From Phycisphaeraceae bacterium (GTDB lineage Bacteria > Planctomycetota > Phycisphaerae > Phycisphaerales > UBA1924): 57,852 nucleotides of DNA. A program made the position numbers and the translations under genes. Positions within the stretch are counted from its first letter, which is position 1, and each line of letters starts with the position of its first letter. A model generated the notes under the pieces. It saw only the letters and a program-made list of their open reading frames with translations. It was not told the origin of the DNA and searched no databases. Where the stretch lies: contig JAHCJH010000002.1 of NCBI GenBank assembly GCA_026126345.1, forward strand, positions 1 through 57,852, read 5' to 3'. This document shows, in pieces, positions 43,192 through 53,157 of this stretch.

Positions 43192-45129
43192 CTATGAACC
43201 TTTGGCCGGGGGGTTCAGCGGCACCAGCCGGGGCCGGTCGGGCTCGGCTTCGGGGGCCGGGACGGTCGGGCGCGGGCCGGTTCGTCCCGGGGACAAGAGC
43301 CTGGCCCGTTCGATGGTCTCGGCCCGCTTGGCCTCGCTCTCGGGCCGCTCGGTCGCGTACCCCGCCGCTTCGGCGTCGGCCAGGAAGGCCAGCAGCCGGT
43401 CGCGCTCGGTGGCGAACGACGCCGCCAGGGCGCCCTGCTTCTGCATCTGGTACAGCGCCCCGACCACCTCGCTGTACGTCAGCGCCAGGCCCGGGTCCGG
43501 GTCTTCCGGCGACGGCTTGTGGGCCATGAACCGGATCACCGTCATCAGGTCGTCGGCCAGGCGCGTCTGGATCACCGAGTTCGACCGGGCGTCCCGGAAG
43601 TACAGCCGCACCGGCGCTTCGCCCGCCGAGCCCGCCCCGTCGGTCGTCAGCATCAGCCGGTCGCTCCAGGCGCTGACCAGCGCCTGCGGGCGGATGCGCA
43701 CCGACTCCCCGAACAGCACGATCCGCGGCAGGCCCTGCTGCGTCACGTAGATCATCTCGTCCTTCGCCGGCACCGTGTCCACGACGAACCCCGGCCCCAG
43801 CGTCACCCGCGCGACCTGGGCGTCCCCACGTTCCTGCAGCGCCTCGTACGCCGCCACGCGAACTTCGAGTTCCGGCGCGTCCAGCAGCCGCCGCAGGGTC
43901 GCGTTCACCGTCGGGTTCGACGGCAGCAGCCCCAGCAGCACGATCGCCTCGCTACGCAGCGACGGGCTCACCGCCGACCGCCCCAGCGCGATCTCCGACA
44001 GCGGCCCGGTCACCCGCGGGTCGCCCAGGCGCGCCCCGGCCCGCAACGCCGCCATCCGCGGCAGAAACTCCGCATCGTCGTACAGCGGCGCCAGGAACGG
44101 AACCGACGCCTGCCCCAGCGCCTCCAGGCACCACGACAGCTCGTTGGCCATCGCCGGCGAGCGCTTCAACTCCTCCGTGTACCGCTTGGCGTACTCCTGC
44201 GCAAACGCCGAATCGATCTGCAGGAACCGCAGCAGGTTGATGAACTGGTCCGTACGCTCCCGGTACGCCCGCGGCACGCGGATCGCCAGGCTCTGGCCGC
44301 TGCGGCCCCGCGCCGTCTCGCCCTGGTCGCCCGGGCCCGGCGGGAACCGCGTGTTGATCGCGTACTGGATGCTCGCCGCCCGCGCGTGGCTGGCGTTGTC
44401 CATCCGCAGTTCCATCAGCAGGGGGTCCGTCACCCGTCCCCCGCGCAGCACCCGCGCCACCGTCCGCGTGACGCCGTCGGCGGCGGCGGCCGCGTCCCGG
44501 CCCTGCCCGGGCTCGGCGAAAGGATTGACGAACAACGCGCCGCGTCCTTCGGCCAGCTTGCGCGACCGGGCCGTGCCGAAGGTTCCGGCCGGACCCAGGT
44601 GCAGGTCCGTCGTCCAGAGCATGCCTCCCTCGAGGCTGGTCACGCTCGAGCCGGGCAACACCCGCACGCGCACGTCGAATTCCAGGCCCACAGGCGCGCC
44701 CGGCGAGATCACGCCCTCGACCAGCACCACGGCGACATTCGGATCCGCCAGCACCTGGCGCGGGCTCTTGCCCGCAAAGGGCCCGTCGGTCAGCGGGCCG
44801 CCCTTGCCGATGCCGCCGCGGGCCAGTTCCCGCTCCATCGTCGATTGAATCTGCACCGGGTATGGCCCGCCGCCCGTGCCGTTGAGCCCCACGACCAGGC
44901 CGTAGCCCGACACCAGCACCGGCTCCACGCCGACCAGAGTGCACTCGGCCCCGATCGTGCCCCGCAGCACCGAGGGCACATCCCGGACGATCGGCGTGAC
45001 CTCGCGCGCGGTCTTTCGGGGTTCGCTGGCGCAGCCGAACAGGGCCGCCGCACCGAGCGCCGCGCTGCCCAGCGCCGACAGGCAGCGTGAGGCAACGCGG
45101 CGGGCGGAGTTATCCACGGAGTGTCGCAT
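43192..45129 (-). CDS. FlgI-like (flagellar P-ring-like) lipoprotein with HEAT-type repeats
   Basis: The 645-residue protein has a lipoprotein signal peptide ending at a lipobox-like LFGC (Cys33). Residues about 45-270 match FlgI, the flagellar P-ring protein: VSGYGLVVGLNGTGG, NVAVVLVEGVISPGAPVGLEFDVRVRVLPGSSVTSLEGGMLWTTDL, LAEGRGALFV. About 320-480 resembles HEAT/Armadillo repeats (MAALRAGARLGDPRVTGPLSEIALGR, SEAIVLLGLLPSNPTVNATLRRLL, VAAYEALQERGD). The rest is mixed. Normal FlgI is about 350-370 residues and is not a lipoprotein. ATG 45129 has GGGAAG about six bases upstream. No flagellar gene is near. It may be an outer-membrane or periplasmic ring-like scaffold; unproven. Confidence 0.8.
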   Translation of the reverse strand: MRHSVDNSARRVASRCLSALGSAALGAAALFGCASEPRKTAREVTPIVRDVPSVLRGTIGAECTLVGVEPVLVSGYGLVVGLNGTGGGPYPVQIQSTMERELARGGIGKGGPLTDGPFAGKSPRQVLADPNVAVVLVEGVISPGAPVGLEFDVRVRVLPGSSVTSLEGGMLWTTDLHLGPAGTFGTARSRKLAEGRGALFVNPFAEPGQGRDAAAAADGVTRTVARVLRGGRVTDPLLMELRMDNASHARAASIQYAINTRFPPGPGDQGETARGRSGQSLAIRVPRAYRERTDQFINLLRFLQIDSAFAQEYAKRYTEELKRSPAMANELSWCLEALGQASVPFLAPLYDDAEFLPRMAALRAGARLGDPRVTGPLSEIALGRSAVSPSLRSEAIVLLGLLPSNPTVNATLRRLLDAPELEVRVAAYEALQERGDAQVARVTLGPGFVVDTVPAKDEMIYVTQQGLPRIVLFGESVRIRPQALVSAWSDRLMLTTDGAGSAGEAPVRLYFRDARSNSVIQTRLADDLMTVIRFMAHKPSPEDPDPGLALTYSEVVGALYQMQKQGALAASFATERDRLLAFLADAEAAGYATERPESEAKRAETIERARLLSPGRTGPRPTVPAPEAEPDRPRLVPLNPPAKGS

Positions 45130-45550
45130 GGTCTTCCCTTGTGGCGAGGCCGAGAGGTGGACCGTAACCGCGAGCGCCGGTTCGTTCAACCCCCGAATTG
45201 CCAGAGACTTGCGCCGAAGTGCGCGCCGAGCGAGCCGGGAGGTGATGTGGGGGAAAGCGCTCGGACTCACCCGCGGCCGACGGGTTACCCCCACCGCAGG
45301 CCCCGGGCGCGCCGGCGAACCGACTTTTTTGTGCGCCTCCGCAAGTGCTTGAAAACAGGGCGGTTGCGAACAACCGACAGCCTTTCACAGAACTATCCAC
45401 AATATTTTGCGGTTGGGGAGGCTTGAAGGCACGATCCCTAGTGGTATCCTCCGCCCCCGTTCTTCAACACGCCTTCACGATCGCCCACGTCCCGGGCATA
45501 CCTGCTAGAATACGAACATATCCGAATGTCCCTTGAACAGGGCCGATCTC
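45130..45550. other. 421-base divergent intergenic region between FlgI-like gene and dcd
   Basis: No gene is supported. It contains a hairpin (CGGTTG-CGAA-CAACCG, 45361-45376), the NrdR-like box pair with a promoter at 45423-45450, a second candidate -10 TAGAAT at 45506-45511, a CTATCCACA sequence at 45393-45401 and a T-run at 45325-45330. The stretch 45380-45430 is distinctly AT-rich compared with the rest. Confidence 0.5.
45397..45450 (+). promoter_or_regulatory. Promoter with a probable NrdR box pair upstream of dcd-nrdJ
   Basis: Box 1 CCACAATATTTTGCGG (45397-45412) matches the known NrdR consensus acaCwAtATaTwGtgt at about 12 of 16 positions. Box 2 GCACGATCCCTAGTGG (45429-45444) matches about 10. 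The starts are 32 bp apart, as in known NrdR pairs. Box 2 fills the spacer between a -35 TTGAAG (45423-45428) and a -10 TATCCT (45445-45450), 16 bases apart. NrdR would repress when dATP/ATP is high. A second candidate -10 TAGAAT lies at 45506. Confidence 0.5.
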
Positions 45551-46123
45551 ATGGCCATTCTCTGTGATTCTCAAATCCGCGAGTTGATCTCGATCGAGCC
45601 GTTCGAGCCAGCGGCCAAGCGCCCGGGTCGTATTTCGTACGGGGTGTCATCGTACGGCTACGACATCCGTGTCGGCAGCCGGTTCAAGATCTTCACTCCT
45701 ACGCCCCGCTCCGGCGGCATCACCATCGTCGATCCCAAGGCCTTCAGCGATGAGCTGTTCGTGGAGATCGATTGCGCCGAGACCGGCGCCGACCACGTGA
45801 TCATCCCGCCGAATTCCTTCGCCCTGTGCGAGACCGTGGAGGTCATCGAGATCCCGCGCGACGTGCTGGCCATCTGCGTCGGCAAGAGCACCTACGCCCG
45901 CTGCGGCCTGGTGCTGAACGTCACGCCGCTGGAGCCCGAGTGGCGCGGCAAGGTCACGCTCGAGATCAGCAACACCACGCCGCTGCCGGCCAAGGTCTAC
46001 GCCAACGAGGGCATCGGCCAGCTGATCTTCTTCCGCGCGCCGATGGTGTGCGCCGTCAGCTACGCCGACAAGGCCGGCAAGTACCAGGATCAGAAGGGGC
46101 TGACGCTGCCCAAGGTCGATTGA
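45551..46123 (+). CDS. dcd: dCTP deaminase
   Basis: Dcd converts dCTP to dUTP, the start of one dTMP route. The 190-residue protein has the trimeric Dcd/dUTPase signature [16 protein letters not shown] (about 28-43), [22 protein letters not shown] (111-120) and [16 protein letters not shown] with catalytic Glu138. The ATG at 45551 fits the family start MxILxD; a TTG at 45533 would add six residues. It is followed 102 bases later by the class II ribonucleotide reductase, so both dNTP-supply genes appear co-transcribed. Confidence 0.95.
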   Translation: MAILCDSQIRELISIEPFEPAAKRPGRISYGVSSYGYDIRVGSRFKIFTPTPRSGGITIVDPKAFSDELFVEIDCAETGADHVIIPPNSFALCETVEVIEIPRDVLAICVGKSTYARCGLVLNVTPLEPEWRGKVTLEISNTTPLPAKVYANEGIGQLIFFRAPMVCAVSYADKAGKYQDQKGLTLPKVD

Positions 46124-46225
46124 TGCACGGCTCGTACCGCGCGGTCCGGTCCCGCACCGGCGCCGCGCTTCCCGCGGTTCACACGTTCCATCCACGAAGC
46201 TGTTCGTGAGCAGGGGTCGCAGGAC

Positions 46226-49723
<3,498 letters not shown>

Positions 49724-49794
49724 GCGGCCCCGCGGCCGCAGCGATCAAGCGCAGGACCGGCGGGTGAGCCACGGTGGGAGGATGGACCCCCGCC

Positions 49795-49825
49795 CCGGGC
49801 GTGCATGAAGGATCTCCACGCCCGG
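49795..49825 (+). terminator. Possible hairpin terminator after nrdJ
   Basis: CCGGGCGTG (49795-49803) pairs with CACGCCCGG (49817-49825), a perfect 9-bp stem with a 13-base loop, 72 bases after the nrdJ stop. No T-run follows, so termination is only a suggestion. Confidence 0.35.
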
Positions 49826-50134
49826 CCCCGGCGGTCAGCAGACGGGAGCCTTGAAGGGCCACGGACGAGTTTGCGTGCCGGCCCGCCGGTCCTGCCTTTT
49901 TCAGCGTTGATTCCGAAGCGAGGCGCCCCCGACGGTCCGCTGGCCCGGGTCGGGGGTTTCCCGGGGGCGAACCCGCTCGACCCGGGGGGGCGAGCGCTGA
50001 ACGATCCCTCAATTCAATGGTCGCGGGCGGGCGGCTTGTTGCCCAGTTTCGCATGTTTGGGGGTTGACCGGACGCCGCGCCGCAGTCCCGAGTGTGCGGG
50101 TCGTGTGATTCTCACGGAAATCCGAAGGACTTGC

Positions 50135-50162
50135 TTGCTCTTTCCGTGATCTCGGCTATCTT
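50135..50162 (+). promoter_or_regulatory. Promoter TTGCTC-16-TATCTT of the first PTPG-CTERM gene
   Basis: TTGCTC (50135-50140) and TATCTT (50157-50162) are 16 bases apart. Transcription would start near 50169 and give a leader of about 95 bases. The second paralogue has the same 16-base architecture. Confidence 0.5.
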
Positions 50163-50263
50163 CCTCCCGTCGGAAGGAGTCCTCGGGCCTCAGGCACGCG
50201 CCCACGCGTGCAGGTTGCCCGGGCGTGTTGCCTGTGCACACGCACTGATTGGGAGGGAAACTC

Positions 50264-50950
50264 ATGGTTTCTCGTATGTCGATGTCTGTGTTTGCTCTTG
50301 CCTTGGCTGCTGGCGCTGCCACTGCCCAGGCCGATGTCGTCGCGTCGCTGTCGTACCAGACGCTGACGGGGTCGTTTACTTCCACTGGCGCGACGACGGG
50401 CACGTTCACTGCCAATGCCACGACCGCAGGTCAGTCTTCGGCGGGGAACAGCACGGGTAACGTCACGCGTGAGCCGGCCGGCGGCAACGCTGCGTTCTTC
50501 CCGGGCTTCTCCGGTGTCGCCCCCGCCGCGTTCTCGCTGTCGCTCAGCGTGACCGGCATCACGGGCACCGGCGCCTCGGCTTCCGGGTTGTTCACAGCCA
50601 CGGACGTCCTGGGCAACACGATCGCCGGCTCGATCACCGGCACGTGGATCTTCAGCAACCAGCCCGGCATTCAGCTGGCCTTCTTTGACGGCCTGCTGAG
50701 CAACGTGAACTACACTGCCGTCAACGGCAACCTGTTCACGGGCAACTCCGGCGCCGCCAACATGGCCGGCATCGGCAGCAACCTGCCCGGTGGTCTGCAG
50801 ATCACGTTCCTGCAGAGCGTTCCGCCCTCGATCTTCTCCGTGGACATCCCCGTCGTTTCGACGGTCGTCCAGGCGCAGATCACCCCGACCCCCGGCGCTC
50901 TGGCGCTGGTCGGCCTGGGTGGCCTGGCCGCGGCTCGCCGCCGGCGCTGA
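50264..50950 (+). CDS. Secreted protein with PTPG-type CTERM sorting tail (paralogue 1)
   Basis: The 228-residue protein has a signal peptide (about 1-23, cleavage after AQA). A Ser/Thr/Gly-rich beta-type body lies at about 24-200 (SLSYQTLTGSFTSTGATTGTF, SASGLFTATDVLGNTIAGSITGTW), followed by a C-terminal sorting signal: PTPGALALVGLGGLA, then AARRRR. That is the PEP-CTERM-like pattern (motif, hydrophobic helix, basic end), with PTPG in place of PEP. Exosortase-type enzymes cut such tails and anchor or release the protein at the surface. GGGAGG lies six bases before the ATG. It is paralogous to the next gene and strongly expressed judging by its own promoter and terminator; function unknown. 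Confidence 0.85.
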   Translation: MVSRMSMSVFALALAAGAATAQADVVASLSYQTLTGSFTSTGATTGTFTANATTAGQSSAGNSTGNVTREPAGGNAAFFPGFSGVAPAAFSLSLSVTGITGTGASASGLFTATDVLGNTIAGSITGTWIFSNQPGIQLAFFDGLLSNVNYTAVNGNLFTGNSGAANMAGIGSNLPGGLQITFLQSVPPSIFSVDIPVVSTVVQAQITPTPGALALVGLGGLAAARRRR

Positions 50951-50981
50951 TCCGACATGCCTGAATGCTTGAGTTTTCCAG

Positions 50982-51013
50982 CGGCCGGCAGGCACCCCCT
51001 GCCGGCCGTTTTT
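50982..51013 (+). terminator. Rho-independent terminator after paralogue 1
   Basis: CGGCCGGCAGG (50982-50992) pairs with CCTGCCGGCCG (50998-51008), a perfect 11-bp stem with a 5-base loop, followed by TTTTT (51009-51013). A textbook intrinsic terminator 32 bases after the stop. Confidence 0.9.
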
Positions 51014-51152
51014 CATGAACGCATCGCCTGAAATTGGTGGGTAATTGCCTAGATTCACGGTCGAATCACCCGATTTCGGGTCGGTTCCACCGCTGAATCC
51101 ACCGCCCGCCCGCGAAAGTGCAGTTATCTTGTTCGCAGCGCACGGATTTCCC

Positions 51153-51180
51153 TTGCATCGCCCCGTATGTACGCTATGTT
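51153..51180 (+). promoter_or_regulatory. Promoter TTGCAT-16-TATGTT of the second PTPG-CTERM gene
   Basis: TTGCAT (51153-51158) and TATGTT (51175-51180) are 16 bases apart, matching the layout of the upstream paralogue's promoter. The leader would be about 78 bases. Confidence 0.5.
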
Positions 51181-51264
51181 TGTGGCTTCAAGGTCAGGGT
51201 TCGGCAGCACAGCCATCGGCTGTCGCCGAAGTCGGTAGGTCAGGTCCTAGCCCAGGGAGAGAAC

Positions 51265-51963
51265 ATGAAAAAGGTTGTGACCAGTCTTCTGATCGTGGGG
51301 TCCGCGATGAGTGCCGCGGCCGTTTCGGCCAACGCCGACATCGTGATCTCGTTTGGCTATCAGCAGCTCGCCGGCTCGTTCACGCCCGGCCAGTCCAATG
51401 ATGGCACCTTCACGGCGATCTCGGTGTCGCTGCCGAACAGCCTGCAGTCGACGGGCTTCGTCAACCGCGAAGTTCCGACGACCGGCTCGGCGAACTTCGC
51501 CCCCGGCTTCGACCAGAACGGCGCGGGCGACGGCGAGTTCATCCTGCAGCTGACGCTCACGAACATCACCAACACCAGCGCCAACGCGTCCGGCTTCTTC
51601 CGGATCCGCGACGTCGGCAACACCGGCGACACCATCGGCGGCGTCGTCACCGGCGTCTGGAACCTGCAGAACCCCGGCCTGCCGTTCTTCAGCGGCTCGC
51701 TGACCCAGGTCATTTACGCCAACAACAGCGGCGACGGCTCGTTCGACGGCACCGGCGGCAGCGGCTTCTCCATGAACGGCCTGCCCCCGAACCCGCTCAC
51801 CGGCCAGATCCAGACGCTGCTCATCTACTTCAACGTGCCGCAGTCCTTCGCCGGCCCGTTCAGCAACATCTCGACGAACGTGCAGGGCCAGCTGATCCCC
51901 ACCCCCGGCGCCCTGGCGCTCATGGGCGTGGCCGGCCTGGCCGCCTCGCGTCGCCGTCGCTAA
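51265..51963 (+). CDS. Secreted protein with PTPG-type CTERM sorting tail (paralogue 2)
   Basis: The 232-residue protein has a signal peptide (about 1-26, ending SANA) and a body that aligns with the previous gene (DIVISFGYQQLAGSFT against DVVASLSYQTLTGSFT; VNREVPTTGSANFAPGF against VTREPAGGNAAFFPGF). The C-terminal tail is PTPGALALMGVAGLA followed by RRRR. AGGGAGAG precedes the ATG. With its paralogue it forms a tandem duplicate pair, each transcribed alone. Likely an abundant surface or extracellular protein; role unknown. Confidence 0.85.
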   Translation: MKKVVTSLLIVGSAMSAAAVSANADIVISFGYQQLAGSFTPGQSNDGTFTAISVSLPNSLQSTGFVNREVPTTGSANFAPGFDQNGAGDGEFILQLTLTNITNTSANASGFFRIRDVGNTGDTIGGVVTGVWNLQNPGLPFFSGSLTQVIYANNSGDGSFDGTGGSGFSMNGLPPNPLTGQIQTLLIYFNVPQSFAGPFSNISTNVQGQLIPTPGALALMGVAGLAASRRRR

Positions 51964-51999
51964 GCCCGGTCCTGAACTGATCCCCCGTCACAACCGACG

Positions 52000-52029
52000 G
52001 CCGGCGGAGCAATCCGCCGGCTGTTTTTT
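52000..52029 (+). terminator. Rho-independent terminator after paralogue 2
   Basis: GCCGGCGGA (52000-52008) pairs with TCCGCCGGC (52013-52021), a 9-bp stem with loop GCAA, followed by TGTTTTTT (52022-52029). It lies 37 bases after the stop. Confidence 0.9.
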
Positions 52030-52053
52030 CGTGGTGCCGGAAGCTCGCGACGC

Positions 52054-52695
52054 TCACCCGCCCAGGGCCGCGCGGCCCATCGGCAGTTCGAACCGATCGC
52101 GCACCGTGCAGTAACCCTGTCCGCCCAGGCGCCCGACCGCGTCCAATGCCGCGGCGTCGGTGTGCATGCGTTCGTTGACGACGCCGTCGCGCACATACAC
52201 GTGCACGACTTCGCCCACGACGATGTTGGCCCCACCGGGCACGCCCGGGGCCAGGCTCGTCACGCTCCGCGTGACACATTCGAACGCCGCCGGAGACCCC
52301 GCCACACGCGCCGGCTGGACCCGCGCGGACGGTTCGGAGGTCAGCCCGGCCAGGTCCCACTCGCTCTGTCCGTAGGGCAGCGGCTCGGCGCAGGCCGCCA
52401 TCCGCCGCGCCAGGTCGTGGGAAACGACATTGACCACGAACTGGCCCGAGCCACCCTGCCCCGGCGGCCGGGCGTTCCGCAGCGAGTCCTTTTCGTTCCC
52501 CGAATCGTTGTTGGCCGGGCAGAACAGCAGCGTCATCGGCGTGGCGCCCACCCCCGCGAAGAACGAGAACGGCGCCAGGTTCGGCCGGCCGTCGGGCGAC
52601 AGCGTGCTCACCCAGGCGATCGGGCGCGGCACGATGCAACCGATCATCAGCTTGTAGCGCTCCGCGTGGCTCAGGCGGGCCGGGTCGATCTCCAT
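52054..52695 (-). CDS. Flavin reductase-like FMN-binding split-barrel protein
   Basis: The 213-residue protein has the flavin reductase-like domain with PRPIAWVSTLSPDGRPNLAPFSFFAGVGATPMTLLFCPA (about 23-61), which binds FMN, then QFVVNVVSHDLA and NIVVGEVVHVYVRDGV. Members reduce FMN or act as NAD(P)H:flavin oxidoreductases; the electron donor is unknown here. The ATG at 52695 has no Shine-Dalgarno, but TAAACT lies eight bases upstream. It is convergent with the CTERM gene terminator and divergent from the small protein at 52732. Confidence 0.88.
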   Translation of the reverse strand: MEIDPARLSHAERYKLMIGCIVPRPIAWVSTLSPDGRPNLAPFSFFAGVGATPMTLLFCPANNDSGNEKDSLRNARPPGQGGSGQFVVNVVSHDLARRMAACAEPLPYGQSEWDLAGLTSEPSARVQPARVAGSPAAFECVTRSVTSLAPGVPGGANIVVGEVVHVYVRDGVVNERMHTDAAALDAVGRLGGQGYCTVRDRFELPMGRAALGG

Positions 52696-52703
52696 AGGCC
52701 CGC

Positions 52704-52709
52704 AGTTTA
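52704..52709 (-). promoter_or_regulatory. Candidate -10 element TAAACT, leaderless type
   Basis: TAAACT on the minus strand ends eight bases before the ATG at 52695. It faces TAGCAT at 52721, so two leaderless-type starts lie 36 bases apart. Confidence 0.4.
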
Positions 52710-52720
52710 TGGGACGGCAC

Positions 52721-52726
52721 TAGCAT
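52721..52726 (+). promoter_or_regulatory. Candidate -10 element TAGCAT, leaderless type
   Basis: TAGCAT ends five bases before the GTG at 52732, without a Shine-Dalgarno. Confidence 0.4.
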
Positions 52727-52731
52727 CCGGC

Positions 52732-53091
52732 GTGACCGATCGCGGCGACACATCGCTCACCTGGGCCGGGTTGCTGGCCCAGTGGATGGCCCTGGCCCGG
52801 GCCACGGCGCGCCTGCCGGCCGGGCCGGAGAACGACCGCTGGCGTTCGTCGGCGCCGTCGATCATCGGCCTGCACGCGCTCACGTGCGCCCTGGGCGACC
52901 TGGACCGGTTGCCGGCGGCGGAACGCTCGGCGGCGCTCGACACCGCCGCCGTGTCGATCGATCGCCACGAGGGGCTGCTGCGCGGGCTGTGGAGCGGCGC
53001 GCCGCTGCCGGGCGAATTGGAGGCCCTGGCGGCCGACGCCAGGGCCGCGTGGGTCGCGGCGAGCCGGCGCGCCCGGTCTGGCGAGTCGTAA
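52732..53091 (+). CDS. Small helical protein of unknown function
   Basis: The 119-residue protein (after GTG: TDRGDTSLTWAGLLAQ) is rich in Ala, Leu and Arg and predicted helical, with motifs such as APSIIGLHALTCALGDLDRLP and WVAASRRARSGES. No family is recognised. It has no signal peptide and is probably cytoplasmic. The frame is open upstream to 52162, but that part is antisense to the flavin reductase gene. The TAGCAT element five bases before the GTG supports the start. It is followed by the hydrolase gene 66 bases later. Confidence 0.55.
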   Translation: MTDRGDTSLTWAGLLAQWMALARATARLPAGPENDRWRSSAPSIIGLHALTCALGDLDRLPAAERSAALDTAAVSIDRHEGLLRGLWSGAPLPGELEALAADARAAWVAASRRARSGES

Positions 53092-53096
53092 GCGGG

Positions 53097-53133
53097 TATG
53101 CTGCGGGGGCGGTCGGGCGTTGCGCCGCGACCG
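53097..53133 (+). promoter_or_regulatory. TATGCT -10-like element followed by a leader hairpin
   Basis: TATGCT lies at 53097-53102. About seven bases later a bulged hairpin begins (CGGTCG-GGCG, loop TTG, CGCC-G-CGACCG, 53110-53133), so the hairpin would form the 5' end of the hydrolase mRNA. It might protect the transcript from decay. Confidence 0.3.
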
Positions 53134-53157
53134 GCGGGGTCAACACACGGGCGGACG

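Larger units (their letters stand above)
49724..50263. other. 540-base gap between nrdJ and the first PTPG-CTERM gene
   Basis: No gene is supported; the open frames here have poor codon use and no ribosome-binding site. It holds a hairpin at 49795, a longer pairing CCCGGGTCG (49944-49952) with CGACCCGGG (49978-49986) around a further internal stem, and the promoter at 50135. Confidence 0.5.
50951..51264. other. 314-base gap between the two PTPG-CTERM genes
   Basis: It contains the intrinsic terminator of paralogue 1 and the promoter of paralogue 2. No gene is seen. Confidence 0.5.

Noticed and set aside
45295-45550. Replication origin near the DnaA-like boxes
   Set aside because: Only two imperfect boxes, no dnaA, dnaN or other origin genes nearby, and no clear DnaA-trio or unwinding repeat array.
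46124-46225. Cobalamin riboswitch before the B12-dependent reductase
   Set aside because: The 102-base gap has no B12-box-like conserved sequence or room for the structure. The NrdR-like boxes upstream of dcd explain regulation better.
49805-50149. 114-residue open frame after nrdJ
   Set aside because: No ribosome-binding site, poor codon use, overlaps a hairpin and the promoter region of the CTERM gene.
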